Source: Certhia americana
Taxonomy: Eukaryota; Chordata; Aves; Passeriformes; Certhiidae
Direction: 5' to 3'
DNA: 64,000 nucleotides
Assembly (NCBI GenBank): GCA_018697195.1
Contig: CM031864.1
Coordinates: 28,219,962 to 28,283,961, forward strand
In this document: one piece after another, positions 1-8,864 of the stretch
Layout of the letters: every line of letters begins with the position of its first letter
Numbering within the stretch: the stretch's first letter is position 1
Position numbers and translations under genes: made by a program
The notes under the pieces: model-generated
The model's input: the letters and a program-made list of their open reading frames with translations, nothing else
What the model was told of the DNA's origin: nothing
Databases searched by the model: none

Positions 1-1700
1 ACATCTCACACAGCAGACCAGACACCCAGCAGCACTCTGGGTGCCACAACAGTGTTCCACCACCAGCAGCAACCACTCCAGGAGGATGTAGCAAGAATGT
101 GGCACTCCCAGATTTTCAGTAGGCATACACCCCAAGCATCTACCTCAAATTCATGGAAACAGGGGTTCAGACCCCAGCCAGGTGGTCAGCTGCTGGCAGC
201 AGGAAGGAATTCAGTGCCAGGACAGGTGTTGCTAAGGGGTTGGAGGGCAGCTGAGATGGAGTGTTTTGGGTTCCCTTCCCCACCACAGCTCCTGGGACCT
301 CCTCAGAAGAATCCCCCAGCTGCCCTCCAAGCCACCTGGCAAGAAGATGACAGCAGCTGTCCCCTTGCCAGGCCTGCCACAGCACAGATCAACCAGCAGG
401 TTTCAGAGCATGCGACAGTGTGCAGGATCAAAGCCAAGTTCAATTAATGGTCACAATCTTATTAGAGAAATTATTTCAGGATCTTGAGTAGAAGTCCAAT
501 ATATCCACTCCATTCCATTAGTCAGGCTCATTTAGTAATTCAATCAATCTAAGCAAGGCAATTGAGCTCCCCTGGTATAATTTAACTTGGTTATTCTCTA
601 GGTACTTAAGAATTTCTTAATATTTGCTTCATTATTTCACCATTACACCTATTTCCAGGTGCAAGGTTCATGCTGTGGGCCCCATGGTGGAGTCAGCCCT
701 GCTGCAATCTGCCATGGTCTGCTCCCATGAGATGGTGACATATGATGGGAAGGGGGCCTCTGGTGGTGATGCCCCTGGAAATTAAGTCAAGCCAGGGAAT
801 GGCACCACAACACCCCTAGAACTGCTTCCTCCCACAGAGAGCTGGGACCAAAGAGCTGCCCTGTGTGCCAACAGCTTTGGGACCCACAGCCAGCATCCTG
901 ATCCAGGTGAGAGGAAGAAAACTCAACAGGAAGCTCTTCTCACTTGACATAGAACTGGAAAAAAAGTATGGCATAATGCAACCTTGCAGCCTCTTGGCTC
1001 CTGCTTCTCTCCTCCAGGGCCTTTTAGAAGCTGGGAGAGCTCCCACAGAGTGGGAGGACATAATTTCCAGCAGTCCACAGCAGCAGGGAAATGTGTGAGA
1101 CAAGGATGGGAGCGGACAGGTGTCACCCAAGGCGGGTGGGCGCTCTGGTGGCTATCACCCCAACTAGCAGCAGCCACATCCTGCCCTGATCTGTCTCACA
1201 TCCCTACAACCCCCCCACCACTGTCCTCTTACTAAGCCAGGGAAGTCAGGGCCAGACACTCCAGCAGTAGAGCCAAGAGCTTAGCTAGGATTTAACAAAA
1301 AAAAATTGATTAGATATTTTGGGGAGATATTCAAGAGCAGTTAAATACGCCCAGCTCATCGGTGCCTTTGAAAAATCTCACCCCTCTAAAAAATTAGAAT
1401 TGATTTTGTATTTAAAAAGGAATCTATTTAATTTAAAAGTAAGATAATTTGAAATCATGACAGCTTGTATTAAGGCTGGAGTTTATGATAATCTATTAAA
1501 GTCATTGAAGTTAAGAACCATCTCCCATCCTCTGCTGCTGAGACTCCCGGGAGGGCAGTGGGGAGTGAGAAGTCGAGAGATGAGGGGCTGCAGTGCCATC
1601 TCAGAGCACACCAACTGGGCTGGAAACTTGGAGAGGCAGAAGCAGCTCTTTCAGCTCCTCCACACTCAGGGGAAAAAAAACACAGCACGCAAAAAAACAT

Positions 1701-1729
1701 CCAGTATTTCAAGATCTTGAAATATCTGG
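1701..1729. repeat. Long palindrome (perfect 20-bp core)
   Basis: Positions 1705-1724 read TATTTCAAGATCTTGAAATA, which is identical to its own reverse complement. The flanks CCAG (1701-1704) and CTGG (1726-1729) extend the symmetry, with one unpaired T at 1725. A half copy, TATTTCAAGA, recurs near 1803. The function is unknown. Confidence 0.9.
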
Positions 1730-2241
1730 CACCCAGAAAGCACGAGTTCAACCCAACAGCTCTGCTTTCTCATTCCTCAACTCAATTTTACACTTAAAAA
1801 GGTATTTCAAGACTTTACTTTTCAAACATTTATTACATTACAGAGAAGGAAAAGGAGTCAAAGACACAGTCTTTGGCGTGGTTTTTAATTGCATCACAAA
1901 TCTCTGACAAGCCCAAGGGGCTGAGGGAAGCCAGGATGCTCATAAATACCCCTCATGCCACTTTATAACCTGCAAAGGATGGGGCCCAAAAAAATTAGCA
2001 GCCTGCAGGAGTGTGAATCCAGTTAATGACATATCAAATGTGGCTGGATGCTGCCGAGCCAAGCAGTGAGGGAAAAGGGAGTGTGAAGGCGAGCAGACAG
2101 GGAATATTGAGCTGCAAATTAGCATTTCTTAATGGCCACCAACCAGCAAAACACTTCCTCCCTTCAGGAAAAAATACAACTAATGCAACAAACACAAAAC
2201 GAGATGAAAGGCAACCATTCCAAATGAAGGTTTGCTCAATT

Positions 2242-2273
2242 TAAAGCAGGATGAAAGCAGGATGAAAGCAGGT
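2242..2273. repeat. 11-bp tandem repeat, three copies
   Basis: The unit AAAGCAGGATG is repeated about three times head to tail. It is a minor satellite-like tract in ASTN1 intron 1 with no visible function. Confidence 0.85.
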
Positions 2274-3934
2274 GATTTTAAATGCAGGCAGCCCAGTGTG
2301 CAGCAAGCAGCCCCATCCCAGCTCCCACACCCTCGGCACTTCCTGAAAATTCAGGAGGTGAGAGAAAACCCTACAGTAAAATGCAGAGATGGTGTTGGAG
2401 TCCCTTTGGGGATAAACACATAAACCAATGTGGGGTTTATTGTTGGGACCCCTGAGCTGCTCCTGAGTAAACACAAGGCAGTGAGGCATCATGTGCGCAA
2501 GAAGGCAGCCAGCACAATTAAAACTCACTCCACTCATTAGCAAAAAGAGATGCAAAGCAGGGGAAAGCCTTGTCCAAGCACCTCGCCTCCTCCTAGAGCA
2601 GAAGTTATAACCCCTCAGACAGCCCACCTGCTTTTGGAGGAACAGAGGAGTAGACGCCAGGTCCCCATGTTTGGGAGATCTGAGCACCAAGACACTCACA
2701 GCTGTCTCTGGCACTGGGATGGACGCAGCAGGGAGGATGAGACCCAGAAAAGGTGAATGGAAAGCAGGCAGCAAGCACTGCCTCACCCTCTTGTGTAAGG
2801 ATAAACATAAAGCTCATCATCAATTTATCTTACCAGAGCTCCTCATCAGGGGTTATCAGGGGTCAGGAGTCATCGCCATCTTTGGCATGCCCAGTTCAAC
2901 AACTCCCCCCAGCATTTCAGCTTTAACAAGCACCAGACACTGCTCTCCAAAGACCCCAGCACACCTTCAGTTGGGAGAAAAATCCATGCGTCCATCAGTG
3001 GGATGTCTGGTTTGGCCACTGTGGCAGGGAGTGTCACCAAGGCAGGGGAACCACACATGCCAGTGTCCGTGAAAACTAACCAAGCTCAAAAGCCCTTGAA
3101 TTATTTAGGAGGAATTTGAGGGGGACACGAGATGGCACATGATACCCCACCACACTTGGCCTCCCTGACCCAGACCCTTTCCCAGCTGCTCTCCTCACTC
3201 ATCCCCCTACTGTAGCCACCTACCTGCATGCTCGCACCCTCTTTAGGGGAAACTGAGGCATAGAGAGACCCACCCAAGTGAGCTGATTGAGAGCCACATG
3301 GCAGAACCAAGGTGCCACTGCCATAAGCCTCTGTGAAGCACTTCATGGTACTTCCAGCCCAAATCCAGGCCCTTTCTGATCACGGGCAGCACCTGGGTCT
3401 GGTCCAAGCCTGTCAGCCAGGGTGGTAGTTCATCTTCCCTCAGGAACCCCTTCCCTGTACACAAGCCCTAGATCTGAAAACCACCAGAGCAGAAGCAGCA
3501 GCTGCCCAGCTCCCCCTGGTTCAGACACTGAACCAGATCCAGGTCAGCAAGTGTGTGGGGATTACTCCCCACTCCAAGACATTATTTACTGCACATTCAA
3601 ACTCAGCAAGGTAGGTGCAATTAATGGGTCTGGTGTCTTCCAGGGATGGTGCAAGCAGCACTGTGTGAAGCCACATTTCTGGAAAGATGCTCAAACACAT
3701 CCTCCAGTCCCCACATGAGGGCTTGTGAAAACACAAACAGGCACTCACACCTGGGCATAGCCATGTTCCCAGCAAGTGTGCAGTGACAGCACTGATGCTC
3801 TTGGGTTTTTGGGCTGGGTCCAGATCCAGAGGTTGCAGCCTCTGTGTTGCTAAGTCCGGTCTTGTAAGACTTCTGTGCATTTCAGAGCTTCTGCCATGCA
3901 AAAGCAGTGTCCAGGCTAATAGTGATGGTAGATA

Positions 3935-3951
3935 ACTACTACTACTACTAC

Positions 3952-3987
<36 letters not shown>
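3935..3987. repeat. Compound ACT/ATT microsatellite
   Basis: About six ACT triplets run directly into about eleven ATT triplets. On the minus strand this produces a spurious open frame rich in Asn and Ser, which is not a gene. Confidence 0.95.
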
Positions 3988-3988
<1 letters not shown>

Positions 3989-5829
3989 ACAACACCTCCA
4001 CACAGTAAAGCAGCATGAAACAATAACACCCACAGATGGAAAAGTAGCAATGCCCTTGTCTCACAGGAGAGAGGAAGGTGTCACATGGCATTTCCCAGAA
4101 GTCACCAAGCCAAACCCCCGACAAACAGGAGGTCCACAAGGTGCCCCCTCTTGCCAGCCCAGCCCCAGCCCCAGCACTCCAGGCAGGAAGACTTGAAGTG
4201 AGATCTCCGCTGCATCTCCACAGCCCAAACACTCGCATGCTGGGGGTTGGCACAGCACCATGCACAATCATGTATTTTGGGGATCAATGTCCCAAGCAGC
4301 AATGTCCCAGAGAACCTAGCCAATATCAGGACATCAGGGTGCTTTGGCACAGGGCTTGTCATCCTTGTATTTGTCTGGCAGCAGAGAGTAGAAGGAGGCA
4401 AAAGCAAACCTCTGCCAGTGCAGTGGGGGCTGCTAGGACAGGCTGCTTCTTTTCTGTGCTGCCCACTGTGTGGTACTTCACAGATTTGAAAAATCCCTGA
4501 GGAAAACCCTACAGCATGGGCTGTAGTCATGCTCAGGAACCTCCTCTTGATCCCCACCCAAGTGCTTCCTGCTGGCAGCACCAGAGGTCCCAGGGCCCAT
4601 CGGGGTCTGGCTCCACAGGATTGGGTCAAAGGGGGCCAGGGGACAAGCATTTGGGTGGCCTTTGCGTCATCAAGGTGGCGGGGGCTGGCAGCCATGCCCG
4701 TGTGCCCCTGCATCTGCAGCACTACCGCCTTGTTGCCACAGCAACGCTCTCCGGCCTCCGCTGCAGCATCCCACAACACAGGGCTTGGGCTGGGAGACAG
4801 AGGCACACCACAGCTTGCTCCTCCCCACACAGCCCCTGGACCCCAGGAAAACATCCCTAGCTTCCACACATACCTTCCCCATGCCTGTCTCTGCCTTTCT
4901 CCCGGGAGAAGGGGGATGCCCTTCTCAGCCAGTGCTGCCCCAAGCCCACCCAGCCACTAGAACTGAGGGATTTTATCACATGGAGGGGCCCATAGGATAT
5001 GGAATGATGAACTGCTGTGGAAAAAAAACAGTCTGAGGTCACCACTGTACACAAGGATGGTACAGCAGGGCAATGTCACATCAAGCAACACAGCTGTACC
5101 TCATTTTTGGAACACTATCCAAACAAGGGTGGCAGTTTAAAAACTTCAAGGGACACCCAAGGTGCCCCTTGGAGAAGCAACAGATGGACAAGGCCTGCAG
5201 GAGGTGATACAACCTGTGGGGCTGCTAGGAAAGTGATGGTGGCATTTGCCCAGGGCAGGATGTTATGTGCGGGCAAGGAACTGTTGTTCTGCACCAATGT
5301 CACCAAAAATGAAACATCTCAGTGACTTGTTCCAGATGGTGAGAAAGGAAATGATCCTTGCACACAAGGGGTGGAGACCTCACACTATACAAACAAAAGA
5401 GCAAATTGTTGGCTTTTTTTGGTGGAAGAAAACTTAAGAAGCCCATGAGATAAGGCCAGATAAGCCTCAACCAGTGGATGAAGAGCAGGTGGGAACCACC
5501 CAGACCATGTGAATAGGCCAGAGCCTAAAACCTGGGATCAGAAGCACTGGAGGCAGCACATACTGGCAGGATGGGATTTACAGGGCAGTGGAGTGTTTTT
5601 CCATCAGGCTGCGGGAACGGATACTCTCTGCTCAGGAGCAGACAAAGCAGAAACCCTCACCTCTAGCCGGGCACGCTGGGAGCAGACCGTGGGCCTCCCG
5701 CCAGCACAAGCCGCCAGTGGCCATTGATCGAGCCGGGGACGAGCCCTGTGGATGACAACCTGGGCATGCATCGAGCACCCCGGGCCTGCAGCATCTCCAG
5801 CAGTAATGCTGTCTGCAGCGGATGAAGCG

Positions 5830-6520
5830 TCCCCGGGATGAAGCAGCCCGGGGCTGAGATGCTGCTGCAGCGGGCTGTACCGGCCCCAGAGCCGAGCAGC
5901 CGCAGGGCGCCCGCCCACCGGTGCGGCAGGGAGGAGCCCCGCCGCCGGGGATGCTCGGGGGCCCCGCCGCGCTCCCCCAGGCTCACCCAGCACGAAGTAG
6001 GGCAGCTCCGTGTTCTCCAGGTCGTCCACCACCACCATCTCGCCGGGGAAATCGTTGCGGACCGAGAAGAGCAGCTTGGGTTCGGCGGCCGAGGGGCCGT
6101 GCATGATGCTCAGATCGTTCTCCCGCAGGAAGGGAAGCGCCGACACCGTGATGCTCTTCAGCTTGCACTCCAGCTCCTTGGCCGCCGCCTCCGCCGCCGC
6201 CTCGGCGGGGCCGCTGCCCGCGGCCAGGCAGCAGCCGGCCAGCAGCGAGCACAGCCCGGCCAAAGCCATCTTGGAGCCCCGCGCCGCGCTCCCGGCGCCG
6301 GGCGGGAGGCGGTGGCGAGGGGCGGGGACCGCGGGCCGGCACCTCCCCGTGCGGCGCCGCTCGGTTTCTCCGGCCCCTCGCCTCTTCCTTCCGGCTCTTC
6401 CTCCCGTTTCCCCCACCATCCCTGGGAAACCGGGAGAACTGCGGAGCGAGACGGTGGCGGGAGGGATGCGGAACTGCCCGGCCTCCTTCTGCGCTGAGAA
6501 GAGCGTGCGGATACCACCCC
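5830..6520 (-). promoter_or_regulatory. ASTN1: ASTN1 CpG island and 5' UTR region
   Basis: Dense CpG and GC-rich sequence surrounds the ASTN1 first exon, and the bases upstream of 6269 on the minus strand should hold its 5' UTR and promoter. No TATA box is evident on the minus strand, which fits a CpG-island promoter with dispersed starts. The exact transcription start cannot be placed. The frame stays open upstream of the chosen start to another ATG at 6419. Confidence 0.7.
5987..6269 (-). CDS. ASTN1: Astrotactin-1, first coding exon (partial gene)
   Basis: Astrotactin-1 is a neuronal membrane glycoprotein with a MACPF domain that supports glia-guided neuronal migration. This exon encodes residues 1-94 plus the first base of codon 95. 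The start MALAGLC has an A at -3 and a G at +4. A hydrophobic signal peptide (about residues 2-20) is followed by an Ala/Glu-rich stretch (21-30). Then comes the highly conserved block [20 protein letters not shown] (31-50), continuing to the ending ELPYFVL. I recognise this block as ASTN1. The exon ends CTGG|GTGAGC, a strong donor at the place where the vertebrate protein continues with Glu. The remaining exons lie to the left, outside the window. The Ala/Glu insert looks longer than in mammals, as I remember it. ASTN2 is less likely because the conserved block matches ASTN1. Confidence 0.95.
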
Positions 6521-6539
6521 TCCTGCCCAGGATAAATTA

Positions 6540-6640
6540 CAGAACTCCAAAGTCCCACACCTCCAAAATCCCTGACTTCAAAAATCCCAGGGGAAATCCC
6601 AGACTTCCAAAACCCCATGAGATGTCATGGAGGCCAAAGC
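6540..6640. repeat. Degenerate short tandem repeat (ACCTCCAAAATCCC-like)
   Basis: Several diverged copies of a unit of about 14-17 bp, resembling ACTTCCAAAATCCC, follow one another between the ASTN1 CpG island and the intergenic region. It looks like a decayed minisatellite. No function is apparent. Confidence 0.6.
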
Positions 6641-7974
6641 CCCAGAAGTCACTGACCTCCAGGTGCCCCAAGCCCATATTAAATATATATCACTGTCTGT
6701 ATGTGTGCATGCGTGCTTACTTATATATATATAAAAGGAGTGTAAGGGCAACCCCAAACCTGCTGGATTTGGATCTTTTTCCTGGATCTGGATGCTTTTT
6801 ATTTTCACCCTCTTTAAGTGAGCACAAAGCAGCACTGACAGCTTGTCTGACATCTTCCTGCAGCCACCTGTGGTCTCCACCACAGTCAAAATCTTCTGAT
6901 GGAATAGGTTCTCTTTTTCTGCTGCAGGGGAAATGCCCAGTCCTCATCCCAGCAGGAATACATGGCCGTGGTGTACTGGTGTGGCTTTCCCTCTGGGACT
7001 GTCCTGATGGCTCTGGAACAGGGTGTGCAGGCATCGCAGAGCTCCCATGCCATAGCTCCACACCATCTCCTCATGGGGACATAGCCCCATCACACCTCCA
7101 AGGAAAACCACACATGGCAGATACTTGTGATTTTTATTTTTTTTTTTCCCTTTTGCAGAGCTCTCCACCTCCCCTGGTGATGTTTTCCCTAAATTTCTCC
7201 TCCCTCATGCACCAGCTGTGAAGCTCAAAGTGCCCCAAGGTCAGCATCGAGGGGGGGACATCCTCAAGCAGTGGGTGCTTTTCCCCAGACTGATCTGCAT
7301 TTTTAACCCCCTGTATTTTTAACTTCCATGACATTTTGGGCCAGAAGAACTATGCTCACCAGGAATTACCCACTTTCAACAACCACGGTGAAGCACTGAA
7401 CTAAACCAGTGGGGTGTAGTGGGGTGTGTTTCAGCAGTGCTTTCTCCCTTCAGCACCAACTGGCTCAGGATCAGGAGAAATCAGAAAAACAAACAAACAA
7501 ACAAAAACCAAATAGGGAAAATTGGGGAAGGAAAATTGGGAAAAAAATAAGGAAAAATGAGCAGCAGTATGCCGTAGGATGTGGCCCTCCTTTTGGGGAT
7601 CATAAAGAAATCCTGTTGGATGATCCCCACAAGGTGTTTCACTGCTCTTCTTTCACCACAAAATCATTTAAAAAGACCTTTTTCATTCTGAGAAATAATT
7701 TTTTAAAGGTGCAATTTTATTATTTAGAAGGTGTCTTCAGCAAGGTTCTTTCCACCCTCCTGTTTGGAAACAGGATGCACCCTAAGGAGCAGTGCCCCTG
7801 GAATGCCTAGCGACGCGTGAAGAGGAGCAAGGAAGAGTTTTGGTGGGAGGTGTGAAGAACACAGACGGATAAATAGAACACATATAAAAAAATCTGGTGT
7901 CACAGACGGCATCCTCGTGCTGCGCACTGGGAATGACCGGATCGGAATATTGCCCAGAGAACCTGTGAATGTGG
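6641..7974. other. Divergent intergenic spacer between ASTN1 and BRINP2
   Basis: This spacer has no recognisable exon. It contains a TA-rich tract with a TATATAAAAGG sequence at about 6727-6737, a short T run near 7137-7148, and A-rich sequence around 7485-7560. With the flanking promoters it forms the shared regulatory interval of the head-to-head gene pair. Confidence 0.6.
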
Positions 7975-8095
7975 ATCCCTGCAAGTGTTCGACGCCAGGC
8001 TGGCGGGGCTTGGAGCACCCTTCTAGCGGAAGGTGTCCCTGCCCATGACGGGAACGGGATGATCTCTCCATCCCTTCCAACCTTCCCATCCCCGG
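7975..8095 (+). mobile_element. CR1 retroposon fragment (3' end)
   Basis: The sequence follows the well-known avian CR1 3' tail. It has GGGGCTTGGAGCA, then GGAAGGTGTCCCTGCCCATG, a GGGATGATCT-like segment and CCCTTCCAACC. It is a short, diverged, 5'-truncated copy with raised CpG content. It ends only about 50 bp before the GC boxes of the BRINP2 promoter, so it may supply part of the proximal upstream region. Confidence 0.75.
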
Positions 8096-8139
8096 ACATC
8101 CCGGGGCTCGCTGAGCCCGCGGCGGGAGGAGGGAGCGGG

Positions 8140-8245
8140 ACGCCCCGCCCCGCCCTGCCCCGCCCGGCCAATCGCTACACGCGCGGCTGCCTGCGGCGCC
8201 TCTGATTGGCTGCACCCGCTGCATATATTATCGGCGCGGCGGCTC
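8140..8245 (+). promoter_or_regulatory. BRINP2: BRINP2 core promoter (GC boxes, paired CCAAT, TATA-like)
   Basis: Within about 100 bp there are tandem Sp1-type GC boxes (CCCCGCCC near 8143-8165), a CCAAT box at 8168-8172 and an inverted one (ATTGG) at 8205-8209. A TATA-like CATATATTA lies at about 8222-8230. This order and spacing fits an NF-Y/Sp1 promoter firing rightward with a start near 8250. The surrounding 8100-8720 region is a CpG island. The assignment to BRINP2 rests on orientation, position and the following splice donor. It has not been confirmed by transcript evidence. Confidence 0.65.
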
Positions 8246-8311
8246 GGCGGAGCGCGGCGGAGCCGGCGGCGGCAGCGGCGGGGACGCGGCGGAGGGTGAG
8301 AGGAGCGCGGG

Positions 8312-8404
8312 ATGGTGGCGGCGGCGGCGGCGCTGGGGCCTGCCCGCCCGCCGGCACATGGCGCGGCCCGGAGGCGGCGGCGGGGCAGCGCCAGGGGCCG
8401 CTGA
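8312..8404 (+). other. Upstream ORF in BRINP2 exon 1 (30 codons)
   Basis: An ATG at 8312 with G at -3 and G at +4 opens a 30-codon frame. Its product is Ala-rich and then Arg-rich, ending GSARGR. It closes before the splice donor. It could dampen translation of BRINP2 if exon 1 is as inferred. The codon content is driven by GCG repeats, and there is no sign that the peptide itself matters. Confidence 0.4.
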
Positions 8405-8453
8405 GCCGGAGCGTGGCGCCAAGAAGAGGCGGCCGATGCCCCGCCGGCGCTGA
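8358..8453 (+). other. Second upstream ORF in BRINP2 exon 1 (31 codons)
   Basis: An ATG at 8358 in a good context (A at -3, G at +4) opens a 31-codon frame. The product has a Gly/Ala-rich first half and a basic tail with AKKRRP and RRR. It overlaps the first upstream ORF in another frame and ends 13 bases before the donor. It is a plausible translational control element, but not an established gene. Confidence 0.4.
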
Positions 8454-8851
8454 TTTCGAGCCTGGGGTGAGTCTGCTGGGTCGCGGCAAGGAGTTGGCGG
8501 AGCCACCGATGGTGGGGTGTGGAAGGAGTGGTGCGGGGCGAGCGGCGGCCCGCAAGGGCGGAGACCCCGGGTACCAACGCCGGCTCGCTCGGTGACCTTG
8601 GTCAAGTTCTGTCCCCGCTCCGGGCTCGCTTCGCAGCCTCCCCGGCGAGCTCGGGTGTAGACGGTACCGAGTCCTTCCCGGACGGGAGCCACCCTGGCGC
8701 GGGGCACGACGAGTGAGGGACGGCTGCGACCGGCCCGGTGGGACCTGGTGCCGGCGGGCTACCGGGATAAACGGGATGCTGGGACCTGCCACTGCTCGGT
8801 GTGAAATGCCGGTGTGAGACACCCCGCCCACCGCAGGGACCGAGGGAGATG

Positions 8852-8864
8852 CCCCCCCCCCCCC
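8852..8864. repeat. Poly-C homopolymer (13)
   Basis: This is a run of 13 cytosines inside the CpG-rich start of BRINP2 intron 1. It is a likely site of length error in sequencing and of real length variation. Confidence 0.9.

Larger units (their letters stand above)
1..5986 (-). other. ASTN1: ASTN1 intron 1 (5' portion of the intron)
   Basis: This stretch is transcribed leftward from the ASTN1 first exon, so it is the start of ASTN1 intron 1. The splice donor is at 5986-5985 on the minus strand. No ASTN1 exon 2 coding sequence was recognised, so the intron runs past the left edge. Open frames here, including a 255-codon one at 4102-4869 on the minus strand, match nothing I know and look like chance frames in GC-rich DNA. 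The stretch holds a perfect 20-bp palindrome, an 11-bp tandem triplet and an ACT/ATT microsatellite, plus AT-rich blocks at about 540-660 and 1290-1520. Confidence 0.8.
8250..8466 (+). other. BRINP2: BRINP2 exon 1, probable non-coding (5' UTR)
   Basis: GC-rich sequence downstream of the promoter ends in a strong donor, GGG|GTGAGT, at 8467. The next good exon begins at 14336 and contains the start codon. This agrees with the family pattern, as I recall it, of a non-coding first exon. The left boundary is inferred from the TATA-like element. Two short overlapping upstream ORFs lie inside, at 8312-8404 and 8358-8453. Confidence 0.55.

Noticed and set aside
2241..2786. 181-codon minus-strand open frame
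   Set aside because: No recognisable motifs, no splice context and no homologue recalled; intronic chance frame.
3521..4033. Minus-strand frame with poly-Asn/poly-Ser
   Set aside because: The amino-acid runs are simply the translation of the ACT/ATT microsatellite.
4102..4869. 255-codon minus-strand open frame
   Set aside because: Rich in Trp, Cys, Gly and Ser, with no domain or family resemblance. It overlaps several equally open frames and lies inside ASTN1 intron 1, so it is a chance frame in GC-rich DNA.
5838..7221. Long plus-strand frames (219 and 403 codons) across the ASTN1 CpG island
   Set aside because: They are antisense to the ASTN1 exon and 5' UTR, are kept open by GC-rich composition, and match no known protein.
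8023..8831. Minus-strand frames of 184, 218 and 159 codons over the BRINP2 promoter
   Set aside because: Pro/Arg/Ala-rich antisense frames caused by CpG-island composition; the promoter elements point to plus-strand transcription.
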